In this document: one piece after another, positions 42,696-51,566 of the stretch | Numbering within the stretch: position 1 is the stretch's first letter | Layout of the letters: each line of letters starts with the position of its first letter | Origin: Lachnospira pectinoschiza | GTDB lineage: Bacteria; Bacillota; Clostridia; Lachnospirales; Lachnospiraceae | Direction of reading: 5' to 3' | Length of the DNA: 64,000 nt | Assembly: GCF_900103815.1 (NCBI RefSeq) | Contig: NZ_FNHZ01000005.1 | Coordinates: 124,001-188,000, forward strand | Notes under the pieces: generated by a model | What the model was told of the DNA's origin: nothing | What the model saw: only the letters and a program-made list of their open reading frames with translations | Database searches by the model: none | Program-made: the position numbers and the translations under genes

Positions 42696-43547
42696 TTAAG
42701 CCTTAAAGAAATCTCTGATTGCTTCAATCTGGTTATAAGTCTGGTTATAACCATCATTATAAAGAGATAAAATCTTTGTCTTATCTTTCTCTGTTCTTTT
42801 AAAGCCCTTTGTAGAAACAGGTCTCATAACATAAGCTTTACCCTCTCTTTCAAGACGGTCAAGTCTTTCAAGCTGGCGGTTATATTTATCCGCTCTTGTA
42901 AGTAAGTCTCTTGCAAGCTCAGGCTTATTCTTATAAATCTTTGCAGCCTGCTTTGTAACACTTGATGTAGTCTTTGTATAACCCGGTTCTCTTGTAAGAA
43001 CTACTAATAGCTTGTCGCAGCCATCTGCTAGGGCTCTCTCTACAGGGATAGAATCAGATAAACCACCATCCATATAGTTTGTGCCATTGATATTGATATA
43101 TGGGAAAAATACAGGAAGAGCACAAGTTGCCTTAAGAACTGTATTAGTCTTATCAAGACCTGTATATGGAAGATACTCTGGCTTACCAGTTTCTACATTT
43201 GTTACTACGCAGTAGAATTCTCCCTTATATTCTCTAAATGTATCATAATCAAAAGGTACAAGTTCATTAGGAATAGTCTCGTAAGCAAAATCAAGACCGT
43301 ATAATGAACGGTTACCAGGATCTAACATATTAAGAAGTCCCATGTATCTCTTATCATCACGATAATCCATGATAATTTTTAAATTTCTACCCACCTGCTT
43401 AGATGCATAACTTGCTGCATAAGCTGCACCTGCAGATACACCGATTATATAATCAGGCATAAAATCAAGTTCGAGTAAGGCGTCCATTACGCCGCATGAA
43501 TAGATGGATCTAAAAGCTCCACCTTCAAAAACTATGCCAGTTTTCAT
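42696..43547 (-). CDS. Patatin-like phospholipase
   Basis: The 283-residue protein shows the oxyanion loop EGGAFRSIYSCGV, the nucleophile Ser38 in GVSAG, and Asp160 in MDGGLSDSIP, the two catalytic residues of patatin lipases. It matches the bacterial RssA/YjjU-type group. It should be cytoplasmic, with no signal peptide. It is divergent from the GH105 gene, and its AGGAGG lies at about 43552-43557. Confidence 0.88.
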   Translation of the reverse strand: MKTGIVFEGGAFRSIYSCGVMDALLELDFMPDYIIGVSAGAAYAASYASKQVGRNLKIIMDYRDDKRYMGLLNMLDPGNRSLYGLDFAYETIPNELVPFDYDTFREYKGEFYCVVTNVETGKPEYLPYTGLDKTNTVLKATCALPVFFPYININGTNYMDGGLSDSIPVERALADGCDKLLVVLTREPGYTKTTSSVTKQAAKIYKNKPELARDLLTRADKYNRQLERLDRLEREGKAYVMRPVSTKGFKRTEKDKTKILSLYNDGYNQTYNQIEAIRDFFKA

Positions 43548-43570
43548 ATTTACCTCCTAATAGTACAATT

Positions 43571-43600
43571 TATATAATTGTCTGACAAAAATAAGACAAT
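43571..43600 (-). promoter_or_regulatory. Patatin gene promoter with overlapping palindrome
   Basis: On the minus strand TTGTCT (43599-43594) and TATATA (43576-43571) are 17 bp apart. A palindrome with arms ATTGTCT and AGACAAT (43577-43583 and 43594-43600) occupies the spacer and -35, where a regulator could bind. Confidence 0.6.
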
Positions 43601-43628
43601 GTCAAGTAAAAACAAGTGTTTAGATAGC

Positions 43629-43657
43629 TTGATATTTTATATTCTATGGGGTAAAAT
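43629..43657 (+). promoter_or_regulatory. GH105 gene promoter
   Basis: TTGATA (43629-43634) and TAAAAT (43652-43657) are 17 bp apart, placing the start near 43664. Confidence 0.7.
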
Positions 43658-43664
43658 TAGAGCG

Positions 43665-43688
43665 TTGAGTGTTAAATTTGATACTCAA
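43665..43688. promoter_or_regulatory. Operator-like palindrome at the GH105 start site
   Basis: A 24-bp near-palindrome, arms TTGAGT and ACTCAA with matching inner bases except two pairs, begins at the predicted transcription start. This is a classic repressor position for an inducible catabolic gene. The regulator is not in the window. Confidence 0.55.
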
Positions 43689-43713
43689 ATTAAGGGAATT
43701 TAAGGAGATACAA

Positions 43714-44850
43714 ATGGACATCATAGTACAGTATATCGATGGTTTAATGGAGAGAAGTACACTTGATACTCCAGCATGGAACATCGAAAAGCTTAAGGCA
43801 GGCATTAAGTCAAAGTGGAATTACATTGACGGCGTTATGATTAAGGCTATTTTAGAAATGTATGCAATTTCAGGAGACAAGAAGTATTTAGACTTCGCCG
43901 ACAAATTTATTGATCACAGAGTTTTTGAGGATGGAAGCATTGACGGCTACAGCATTGGTGAGAAGAATATAGATAATGTTAATGCAGGTAAGACTTTATT
44001 TGAACTCTATGAATTAACAGGCAAAGAAAAGTACAAGAAGGCAATTGATTTAGTTTATTCTCAGATTGAAATCATGCCAAGAACTAAGACAGGCAATTTC
44101 TGGCATAAGGACATTTATCCAAACCAGGTATGGCTTGATGGTATGTATATGGGACAGCCATTCTATATGGAATATGAAACTAAGTTCAATAACAGAGCCA
44201 ACTATGATGACATTTTCAGCCAGTTTAAGTTTGTAATTGAGAATTTAAGAAATCCTCTTAACGGACTTTACTATCATGCTATTGATACAAGCAAGGAAGC
44301 TTTCTGGTGTGATAAGGTTACAGGACTTTCTCAGAATGTTTGGTTACGAGCTATTGGTTGGTATGCTATGGCACTTTTAGATACTCTAGATAAGGTAGAT
44401 AACGAAGACCATAAGTATGATAAGGAATGCAAGATGATGAAAGACGCATTTGTTGACCTTATGGATGCAATGCTTAAGTATCAGGATGAATCAGGTATGT
44501 GGTACCAGGTTGTAAACTTTGGTGGCATGGAGAAGAATTATCTTGAGACATCAGGTAGCGCAATTATGGCTTATGCTCTCTTAAAGGGTGTAAGACTTGG
44601 TTTCTTACCAGAAAGCTATAGAGAATACGGCTTTAAGGCATTAAAGGGTATCGAAGATAGATACTTAAAGGCTGGAGAAGACGGAACAATTTCTCTTGAC
44701 GGTATCTGTTTAGTTGCCGGTTTAGGTGGTAGCAACAATCGTCCAGGTACTTATGACTACTATATGTCAGAGCCTATCGTAAAGGACGATGCTAAGGGTG
44801 TTGGACCATTCCTATTAGCTTACACAGAGCGCCTTAGATGCTCAAACTAG
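43714..44850 (+). CDS. GH105 unsaturated (rhamno)galacturonyl hydrolase
   Basis: The 378-residue protein matches YteR/YesR-type GH105 enzymes that hydrate the unsaturated uronate at the non-reducing end of oligosaccharides left by pectin lyases. The catalytic Asp142 sits in VWLDGMYMGQPF, as Asp143 of YteR does, and LRAIGWYAMAL, SGSAIMAYAL and GLGGSNNRPGTYDYYMSEP are family segments. There is no signal peptide, so it acts in the cytoplasm on imported products. AAGGAG at about 43702 selects the ATG at 43714. It works between the pectate lyase and KdgF. Confidence 0.92.
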   Translation: MDIIVQYIDGLMERSTLDTPAWNIEKLKAGIKSKWNYIDGVMIKAILEMYAISGDKKYLDFADKFIDHRVFEDGSIDGYSIGEKNIDNVNAGKTLFELYELTGKEKYKKAIDLVYSQIEIMPRTKTGNFWHKDIYPNQVWLDGMYMGQPFYMEYETKFNNRANYDDIFSQFKFVIENLRNPLNGLYYHAIDTSKEAFWCDKVTGLSQNVWLRAIGWYAMALLDTLDKVDNEDHKYDKECKMMKDAFVDLMDAMLKYQDESGMWYQVVNFGGMEKNYLETSGSAIMAYALLKGVRLGFLPESYREYGFKALKGIEDRYLKAGEDGTISLDGICLVAGLGGSNNRPGTYDYYMSEPIVKDDAKGVGPFLLAYTERLRCSN

Positions 44851-44881
44851 TTTTAATTGAATAACTTTATTTTGCATTATT

Positions 44882-44923
44882 AGAGAGACTTTTTTGATTT
44901 TTTTGAAAATGTCTCTCTTTTTT
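44882..44923 (+). terminator. Terminator after GH105
   Basis: AGAGAGAC (44882-44889) pairs with GTCTCTCT (44911-44918) around a T-rich loop, followed by TTTTT. Confidence 0.8.
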
Positions 44924-44953
44924 ATACTAGTAGAATAGTTTAACTTATTTTAG

Positions 44954-44982
44954 TTGACTAAATAGTAAATTAGTTTTAACAT
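44954..44982 (+). promoter_or_regulatory. Promoter of the J-domain gene
   Basis: TTGACT (44954-44959) and TAACAT (44977-44982) are 17 bp apart. Confidence 0.65.
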
Positions 44983-45021
44983 AAAGTTAGGATATTGAAC
45001 GTGTAAAAAACGGAGTGAACT

Positions 45022-45855
45022 ATGCAGGAAAATTTTAAGACTAATTATTTTGCTAATTCTAATGTAGAGAATTATGCCAAGAGTGTTGCGGTCAAAATTG
45101 CTAAAGCTTCAGGGGTAAAAGGGTTTGAAAGTGAAGGTCTTGAAGATAATTTAAAGAAGAAGAGTATAGCCCAGATTAATTGGGCAAACTCAAAGCCTTT
45201 AAAAGAAGAGACCAAACAGGAAGAATTAGATAAGAAGGTTATACTAGATAATTCCTCTAATTTAGAGGACTATTCACAGGCAGCGTCTAATAACAGCTCT
45301 TTAAAGGAGGACGTTAAGTTAGTTGAAGATGATGCTAATACTATAATGACAGCAGATAAGCATAAAGAATTTCAGCAGCTTAATGAAAAGGAGCAGAAAA
45401 AGTGGCTTTTTAAGGAACATATGAGATTACAGGAACTAGATAAGACGCTTGAAGATGAACGAAATCTCATAGACATACAAAAGCACATGTTAGCAAGACA
45501 GCAGAATAAGAACATGATTTTAAAGCAGCAGCTTGAGAATCAAAAGAGTCTCTATGATCAAAAGTGGCAGATGCTTGAAAAGCAGAATCGCCAGTTAACT
45601 ATTGATAAGGAGAGATTTGAAAGAGAAAAGCTTGTCTATAAGGACAGAGTCTATAGAGAGGCAAGAAAGAATGCTGCTAATTCTGACGGTGTAAAGATAT
45701 TTTTTAAGGGGGTACATGATCAGGACACTTTAAAAAAGAGATATAAATCACTAGCTAAGATATATCATCCAGATAATATGAGCGGTGATAAAGATATACT
45801 GTTAGCAATTAATACAGAGTACGAGAGATTATTAAGATTTTATCTTGATGTATAA
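45022..45855 (+). CDS. Coiled-coil protein with C-terminal J domain
   Basis: The 277-residue protein has a low-complexity acidic first half (residues 1-110), a long charged coiled coil (about 115-215, rich in Gln/Lys/Glu) and a J domain at the very end: KIFFKGVHDQDTLKKRYKSLAKIYHPDNMSGDKDILLAINTEYERLL, with the HPD tripeptide that stimulates DnaK. Classical DnaJ has the J domain first and a Gly/Phe and zinc region; none is present. It probably recruits DnaK to a specific target held by the coiled coil. It has its own promoter and terminator. Confidence 0.8.
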   Translation: MQENFKTNYFANSNVENYAKSVAVKIAKASGVKGFESEGLEDNLKKKSIAQINWANSKPLKEETKQEELDKKVILDNSSNLEDYSQAASNNSSLKEDVKLVEDDANTIMTADKHKEFQQLNEKEQKKWLFKEHMRLQELDKTLEDERNLIDIQKHMLARQQNKNMILKQQLENQKSLYDQKWQMLEKQNRQLTIDKERFEREKLVYKDRVYREARKNAANSDGVKIFFKGVHDQDTLKKRYKSLAKIYHPDNMSGDKDILLAINTEYERLLRFYLDV

Positions 45856-45865
45856 TGCTTAACTA

Positions 45866-45900
45866 AAAGCAAGACTTAATATTATTAGGTCTTGCTTTAT
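45866..45900 (+). terminator. Terminator after J-domain gene
   Basis: AAAGCAAGAC (45866-45875) pairs with GTCTTGCTTT (45889-45898), 10 bp with an AT-rich inner extension. Confidence 0.88.
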
Positions 45901-45904
45901 TTAG

Positions 45905-45933
45905 TTGTATCTAACTTATTGGGGTTGTATAAT
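45905..45933 (+). promoter_or_regulatory. dapL promoter
   Basis: TTGTAT (45905-45910) and a perfect TATAAT (45928-45933) are 17 bp apart. Confidence 0.75.
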
Positions 45934-45967
45934 TACATCATTGTACGTAAATGTTAGGAGGAAGAAC

Positions 45968-47182
45968 ATGTTTAAAATTAACGAAAACTATTTAAAGCTC
46001 CCAGGAAGTTACCTTTTTTCAACTATTGCTAAGAAGGTTAATGCATATCAGAATGCTAATCCAGACAAAGAAATTATTAGACTTGGTATCGGTGATGTAA
46101 CATTACCATTATCACCAGTTGTTATTGATACTCTTCATTCGGCTGTTGATGAGATGGCTCATAAGGAGACATTTAAGGGCTATGCTCCAGATTTAGGATA
46201 TGAATTCTTAAGAAATGCAATTGCAGATTTTGATTATAAGAGACGTGGTGCAGATATTAATGCAGATGAAATCTTTGTATCTGATGGTGCTAAGTCAGAC
46301 TCAGGTAACATTGGTGACATTTTCTCTGTAGATAATAAGATTGCAGTTTGTGATCCAGTTTATCCAGTATATGTTGATACTAATGCTATGGCAGGTAGAA
46401 CAGGTGATTATCTTCCAGACCTTGGTAAGTGGTCTAACGTTATTTATATGCCATGTACAGCCGAGACTAATTTCGCCCCTGATTTACCAAAGGAAACCCC
46501 TGATATTATCTATCTTTGCTTCCCTAATAACCCTACAGGTTCTACAATCACTAAGTCAGAACTTCAAAGATGGGTTGACTATGCTAATAAGGTTGGCGCA
46601 GTAATTATCTATGATGCAGCTTATGAGGCATATATTTCAGAAGAAGATGTACCACATACAATTTATGAATGTGAAGGTGCAAGAACATGTGCAATCGAGC
46701 TTAGATCTTTCTCTAAGAATGCAGGCTTTACAGGTACAAGACTTGGATTTACAGTAATTCCTAAGGATTTAAAGAGCGGAGACGTTATGCTTCATAGCCT
46801 TTGGGCAAGAAGACATGGAACTAAGTTTAATGGTGCTCCATATATTATTCAGAAGGCTGGTGCTGCTATTTATACAGAAGAAGGCCAGAAGCAGACTAAG
46901 GAGCAGATTGCTTACTATATGAATAATGCTAAGACAATCCTTACAGGCTTAAAGGAAGCTGGTTATACAGTTTCAGGTGGTGTTAATGCACCATATATCT
47001 GGCTTAAGACTCCAGATAAGATGACAAGCTGGGAATTCTTTGATTACTTACTTGAGAATGCTAACGTTGTTGGTACTCCAGGTTCAGGCTTTGGTCCAAG
47101 TGGTGAAGGTTACTTTAGACTTACAGCATTTGGTTCTTATGAGAATACAGTTAGAGCTCTTGATAGAATTAAGGCTTTATAA
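45968..47182 (+). CDS. dapL: LL-diaminopimelate aminotransferase
   Basis: DapL converts tetrahydrodipicolinate directly to LL-diaminopimelate, a one-step route to lysine and cell-wall diaminopimelate. The 404-residue protein begins [21 protein letters not shown] and has [12 protein letters not shown], the [12 protein letters not shown] motif and [16 protein letters not shown] with the PLP lysine, which are specific to DapL. AGGAGG (45957-45962) selects the ATG at 45968; an earlier frame from 45905 covers the promoter. It is monocistronic. Confidence 0.94.
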   Translation: MFKINENYLKLPGSYLFSTIAKKVNAYQNANPDKEIIRLGIGDVTLPLSPVVIDTLHSAVDEMAHKETFKGYAPDLGYEFLRNAIADFDYKRRGADINADEIFVSDGAKSDSGNIGDIFSVDNKIAVCDPVYPVYVDTNAMAGRTGDYLPDLGKWSNVIYMPCTAETNFAPDLPKETPDIIYLCFPNNPTGSTITKSELQRWVDYANKVGAVIIYDAAYEAYISEEDVPHTIYECEGARTCAIELRSFSKNAGFTGTRLGFTVIPKDLKSGDVMLHSLWARRHGTKFNGAPYIIQKAGAAIYTEEGQKQTKEQIAYYMNNAKTILTGLKEAGYTVSGGVNAPYIWLKTPDKMTSWEFFDYLLENANVVGTPGSGFGPSGEGYFRLTAFGSYENTVRALDRIKAL

Positions 47183-47188
47183 TATACA

Positions 47189-47243
47189 AAAAGGCTATGA
47201 ACAAGCAATGAGGTTCTCCTCAAAGCTATAGTTCATAGCCTTT
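47189..47243. terminator. Compound bidirectional terminator
   Basis: AAAGGCTATGAAC pairs with GTTCATAGCCTTT (13 bp, perfect) and encloses a second small hairpin, GAGG-TTCT-CCTC. It separates dapL from the convergent CNNM-type gene. Confidence 0.85.
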
Positions 47244-47249
47244 ATTAAT

Positions 47250-48542
47250 TTATTCGCTTGCTTCTGTTGTTTCAGAAGTTTTCTTTGTATCTAAAACCTT
47301 AAGAATAATTGCTTCAGCTCGTTTGTTTGAAGCCTTCTCAATAAATAGCCATACATTATCAATTGTAAGCTTATCTCCTGCAACAGGAATTCTATCAAGC
47401 TTTTCAAGAATAAGTCCGCCAATGGAATCATTATCCTCAGATTCAAGGTTAAGCCCAAGATAATCATTTAAATCATCAAGCTTAAAGGAAGCCTCTACTC
47501 TATAAGTCTTATTACGTATCTTATGGATGCCTTCCCTTTCCTCGGTATCATATTCATCTCTGATTTCACCAACGATTTCCTCAAGTAAGTCCTCCGTTGT
47601 AATCATACCAGCAGTTGAGCCGTATTCATCAAGGACAATTGCAATACTTGTGGAATTAAGCTGCATCTCTCTAAATAATTCGGAAGTATTCTTCTGTTCA
47701 AATGTAAAATGAACGCTTCGCATTATATTTTCAATACTAAAATCTCCATCCATAGGAGTAAGGACTAAATCCTTTATGTTTAAAATACCTACGATATTAT
47801 CAGTGTCTACCTTATAAACTGGAAGTCTAGTATACTGAGTCTCTCTAAAGAGGGCTAAAACCTCGTCATAGCTGGCCTCAATATTAACTAAAACCATGTC
47901 GATTCTTGGAATCATAACGTCCTTTGCATTAGTATCACCAAAATCGAAAAGATTATTTATAATTTTACGCTCGCTAGATTCAATAACGCCCTCTTCGTGG
48001 CTTACTTTAACGATTGTTCGTAATTCATCTTCTGTAATAGTTGTATCCTTACTTTCATCCTTTATGCCAATTAGTCTTAAAAAGAACTTGGAAATCTTAT
48101 CAATTACAATAATAATTGGTGTGAAAATGTACATCAATGCGTTAATAATTGGCGAATATGCTAGAGATAATTGCATGCAGTATTTAGTAGCTGCGTTCTT
48201 AGGTGTAATCTCACCAAAAATTAAAACAAAGACTGTAAGAATACCGGTAGCAATACCCGTTGCATAATTACCCCACATACTTATTGTAAAGGTAGTTACA
48301 AGGGCTGAGCAGGAAATATTAACAATGTTATTACCTACTAAAATTGCACTAAGCATCTTGCTTTGATTGTCTAGAATTTTACTTACTAGAATTGCTCGTT
48401 TGTTATTCTCATCCACTAGTTTTCTTAATTTAATCTTACTTACCGTAATAAATGCGGTTTCTGCTGATGAAAAGAAAGCAGATAAAATAAGTAAGATAAT
48501 AATTACAATTAGCTGGATCGTACTGTGAGAATCCAAAATCAA
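47250..48542 (-). CDS. CNNM/CorC-type membrane protein (hemolysin family, UPF0053)
   Basis: The 430-residue protein has an N-terminal DUF21 membrane domain (about residues 1-185, four helices, including SAFFSSAETAFITVSK), a CBS-domain pair (about 195-325, VMIPRIDMV, VYKVDTDNIVGILNIKDL, STAGMITTEDLLEEIVGEI) and a C-terminal CorC/HlyC domain. Relatives are linked to magnesium or cobalt efflux. The 'hemolysin' name is historical. It has a strong promoter. Confidence 0.9.
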   Translation of the reverse strand: MILDSHSTIQLIVIIILLILSAFFSSAETAFITVSKIKLRKLVDENNKRAILVSKILDNQSKMLSAILVGNNIVNISCSALVTTFTISMWGNYATGIATGILTVFVLIFGEITPKNAATKYCMQLSLAYSPIINALMYIFTPIIIVIDKISKFFLRLIGIKDESKDTTITEDELRTIVKVSHEEGVIESSERKIINNLFDFGDTNAKDVMIPRIDMVLVNIEASYDEVLALFRETQYTRLPVYKVDTDNIVGILNIKDLVLTPMDGDFSIENIMRSVHFTFEQKNTSELFREMQLNSTSIAIVLDEYGSTAGMITTEDLLEEIVGEIRDEYDTEEREGIHKIRNKTYRVEASFKLDDLNDYLGLNLESEDNDSIGGLILEKLDRIPVAGDKLTIDNVWLFIEKASNKRAEAIILKVLDTKKTSETTEASE

Positions 48543-48568
48543 ATCCTCCTAAAAAATATTTTTAATTA

Positions 48569-48597
48569 ATTGTACTTGATATGTCAGTGCTAGTCAA
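48569..48597 (-). promoter_or_regulatory. CNNM-type gene promoter
   Basis: On the minus strand TTGACT (48597-48592) and TACAAT (48574-48569) are exactly 17 bp apart. Confidence 0.8.
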
Positions 48598-48680
48598 GGT
48601 TTCCACCGATTTCGAAAAAAATTCAAAAATAAAAAAGGAAATAAATAAATTGCGTTGAATAATATAACTGTAAGGTTTTT

Positions 48681-48708
48681 TTGCAATATTAATTTAAGAT
48701 GTTATCTA
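48681..48708 (+). promoter_or_regulatory. Candidate promoter of dgt-dnaG-rpoD
   Basis: TTGCAA (48681-48686) and TATCTA (48703-48708) are 16 bp apart, shortly before the dgt ribosome site. Confidence 0.45.
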
Positions 48709-48737
48709 ATCTTTATTAGAAGGTGAAGGTGCTAAAT

Positions 48738-49745
48738 ATGAATATTCGTGAAAGACAAGAACTAACTGAACATGAAATTTTAAGTCCTTATGCTTCCTTT
48801 TCAGATGAATCAAGAGGCAGAGACAAGGCTGAAGAGCCTTGCGATATAAGGACTATCTACCAAAGGGACAGAGACAGGATTATCCATTGTAAGGCTTTTA
48901 GGCGACTTAAGCACAAGACACAGGTCTTTTTAGCCCCGGAGGGAGATCACTACAGAACTAGACTTACTCATACCCTTGAGGTGGCACAGATCGCTAGAAC
49001 CATTGCACGCGCCCTTAGGCTTAATGAAGATTTAACAGAGGCAATCGCTCTAGGACATGATCTTGGTCATACTCCTTTTGGACATGCCGGCGAAAGAGTA
49101 CTAAATTCTATTTGTCCATTAGGTTTTGCTCATTACAGACAAAGTGTAAGAGTGGTGGAATTTCTTGAAAAGGACGGAAAGGGCCTTAATCTTACCTGGG
49201 AGGTAAGAGATGGAATACTTAATCACAGAACAGCAGGCAATCCCTCCACCCTTGAAGGTAAAGTAGTTCGTCTTTCAGATAAGATTGCCTATATCAATCA
49301 CGATATAGACGATGGTATAAGAGCTGGAATTATTACTGAAGATGATATACCTAAGGAATATACAGACTTACTTGGAACTTCAACTAAGGAACGTCTTAAT
49401 ACCTTAATTAATGACATCGTTATTAACAGTAACAATAAGGATGATATATATATGTCTGACAGAATAGGTGGGGCTATGAAGGAATTAAGAGAGCATATGT
49501 TTACTCATTTGTATCTTAATCCTGCGGCTAAATCAGAGGAAGAGAAGGCAGACAAGTTAATCACCGAATTATATCGATATTACATTGCGAATATAGATAA
49601 GTTACCAGATAACTATAAGATGTTTATAACAGAATATAATCAAGCTAAAGAACAGGTAGTTTGCGACTATATCGCAGGAATGTCGGATCAATATTCCATT
49701 ATGAAATTCCAAGAGATATTTGTTCCAAAGGCTTGGAAGAAGTAA
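48738..49745 (+). CDS. dgt: dGTP triphosphohydrolase-like HD protein
   Basis: The 335-residue HD-domain protein has RDRIIHCKAFRRLKHKTQVF, RTRLTHTLEVAQIARTIAR and LGHDLGHTPFGHAGE, the metal-binding signature of deoxyguanosine triphosphate triphosphohydrolase-like proteins. It may tune dNTP pools. In Firmicutes it commonly precedes dnaG, as here. The ATG at 48738 with GAAGGTG upstream is preferred to a GTG at 48723, which overlaps that ribosome site. Confidence 0.92.
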   Translation: MNIRERQELTEHEILSPYASFSDESRGRDKAEEPCDIRTIYQRDRDRIIHCKAFRRLKHKTQVFLAPEGDHYRTRLTHTLEVAQIARTIARALRLNEDLTEAIALGHDLGHTPFGHAGERVLNSICPLGFAHYRQSVRVVEFLEKDGKGLNLTWEVRDGILNHRTAGNPSTLEGKVVRLSDKIAYINHDIDDGIRAGIITEDDIPKEYTDLLGTSTKERLNTLINDIVINSNNKDDIYMSDRIGGAMKELREHMFTHLYLNPAAKSEEEKADKLITELYRYYIANIDKLPDNYKMFITEYNQAKEQVVCDYIAGMSDQYSIMKFQEIFVPKAWKK

Positions 49746-49781
49746 CCTTATAATTAGTATAATGAAAGGTCGACTAGATAA

Positions 49782-51542
49782 ATGTACTCACGTGAAGTTA
49801 TAGAGGAAGTGCTTAGTAAGACCGATATCGTTGATCTAGTCTCTAATTATGTTAAGTTAAAAAGAAGTGGTAGCTCATATATGGGGCTTTGTCCTTTCCA
49901 TAATGAAAAATCCCCTTCTTTTAGCGTGTCAGGTCCAAAGCAGCTATTTCACTGTTTTGGCTGTGGCAAAGGTGGAAATGCCATAACTTTTGTTATGGAA
50001 TATGAGAATTATACCTTTATTGAGGCTCTTGAGATGTTAGCTCAAAGAGCAGGCGTTGCCTTGCCTGAGCAGAAATTTTCAAGAGAAGATCAAATGGATA
50101 AGGATATAAAAACTAAGTTATTAGAAATAAATAAATTTGCAGCAACATATTATTATCATTGCTTGAAATCAGAGAAGGGCACTACAGGCATGGATTACCT
50201 TGCCAATAAGCGTCAATTATCTGATAAGACTATTACAAGTTACGGATTAGGCTTTGCTCCTATATCTTCTGGTGGTCTTTATAAGGAATTAAAAGCTAAG
50301 GGCTACACAGACGATATTTTAAAGGAATCTGGTTTATTTACTTACGATAGTAAAGTTCACGAAAAGTTTTGGAATCGAGTTATTTTCCCAATCATGGATG
50401 TGAATAATAAAGTAATTGGCTTTGGTGGCAGAGTTATGGGTGATGCTAAACCTAAATACCTAAATTCCCCAGAAACTAAGCTATTTGATAAAAGCCGTAA
50501 TTTGTATGGCCTTAATGTGGCTAGAAGTGCTAGAAAAGGTAATATGATTATCTGTGAGGGTTATATGGATGTTATTTCACTACATCAGGCAGGCTTTAAT
50601 CAGGCAGTAGCATCTCTAGGAACTGCCCTTACACCAGGACATGCAAGACTACTTAAAAGATATACAGACACAGTGCTAATTACCTACGATTCTGATGAGG
50701 CAGGTACTAAGGCGGCTCTAAGAGCTATTCCACTTTTAACGGAAGTGGGCCTTAATACTAAGGTTATTAACATGAAGCCTTATAAGGATCCAGATGAATT
50801 TATAAAGGCATTGGGTGCCGAAGCCTTTCAGGAGCGAATCGACAAGGCCATTAACAGCTTCATCTTTGAGGTTGGAGTTGTAGAAAAGAGACATAACAGG
50901 TCAGACCCAGCAGATGAAACTGCTTTTGAGAAAGAACTTGCGGAAATGTTTCTACGCTTTGGAGAGAAGCTTGAAAGGGACAATTACATAAAAGCGGTTT
51001 GCAATACATTTGTAATACCACTAGATGGAATGATGCAGATGGTAGCAAATCTTGGCAACAAAAAGGGACTTGTTAACGGACAGGCAATTAGAACAGACTA
51101 TGAAAGCCCTAAGCCAAAAAAGAAGAAGCAGGAGTCAGGAATCAGACAGGCAGAGAAATTACTTCTTACATGGCTTATTAATGATGTGAATATTATTAAT
51201 AAGATTTCGGATGTAATTAAGCCAAGCGATTTCATTGATCCATTACTTAACTCAGTGGCTAGTAAACTTTATGCTCAAATAGAAAATGGTAATCCAAATC
51301 CAGCACTAATTGTTGGGGATTACACAGATGAAACTGAGGCAGCAGATGTGGCTTCCCTATTCTCCTCTGACTTAGATGAAAATTTAAGTAAGCAGGAAAG
51401 GGAAAGAGCTATTAATGACATTGTCAAAAAGGTTAAGAAAAACAGCCTAGATAATGAATTTAATACAACAACTGATGCTAAGCGAATGCAAGAAATTATG
51501 CAGGAGCAGATGAATCTAAATAAGATTAATATTAAATTATAA
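49782..51542 (+). CDS. dnaG: DNA primase
   Basis: Primase makes RNA primers for replication forks. The 586-residue protein has the CHC2 zinc finger (CPFHNEKSPSFSV...FHCFGCGKGGN, about residues 38-66), the catalytic core with the Toprim motif (GYMDVISLHQAG and ITYDSDEAGTKAA, about 255-340) and a C-terminal helicase-binding region. It is followed 24 bp later by rpoD, the conserved macromolecular-synthesis order. Confidence 0.96.
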   Translation: MYSREVIEEVLSKTDIVDLVSNYVKLKRSGSSYMGLCPFHNEKSPSFSVSGPKQLFHCFGCGKGGNAITFVMEYENYTFIEALEMLAQRAGVALPEQKFSREDQMDKDIKTKLLEINKFAATYYYHCLKSEKGTTGMDYLANKRQLSDKTITSYGLGFAPISSGGLYKELKAKGYTDDILKESGLFTYDSKVHEKFWNRVIFPIMDVNNKVIGFGGRVMGDAKPKYLNSPETKLFDKSRNLYGLNVARSARKGNMIICEGYMDVISLHQAGFNQAVASLGTALTPGHARLLKRYTDTVLITYDSDEAGTKAALRAIPLLTEVGLNTKVINMKPYKDPDEFIKALGAEAFQERIDKAINSFIFEVGVVEKRHNRSDPADETAFEKELAEMFLRFGEKLERDNYIKAVCNTFVIPLDGMMQMVANLGNKKGLVNGQAIRTDYESPKPKKKKQESGIRQAEKLLLTWLINDVNIINKISDVIKPSDFIDPLLNSVASKLYAQIENGNPNPALIVGDYTDETEAADVASLFSSDLDENLSKQERERAINDIVKKVKKNSLDNEFNTTTDAKRMQEIMQEQMNLNKINIKL

Positions 51543-51566
51543 TAAGCGAAAGGGGTATTTAATACC

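Noticed and set aside
45905..45967. Longer dapL start at 45905
   Set aside because: This stretch holds the -35/-10 elements, and AGGAGG points to the ATG at 45968.
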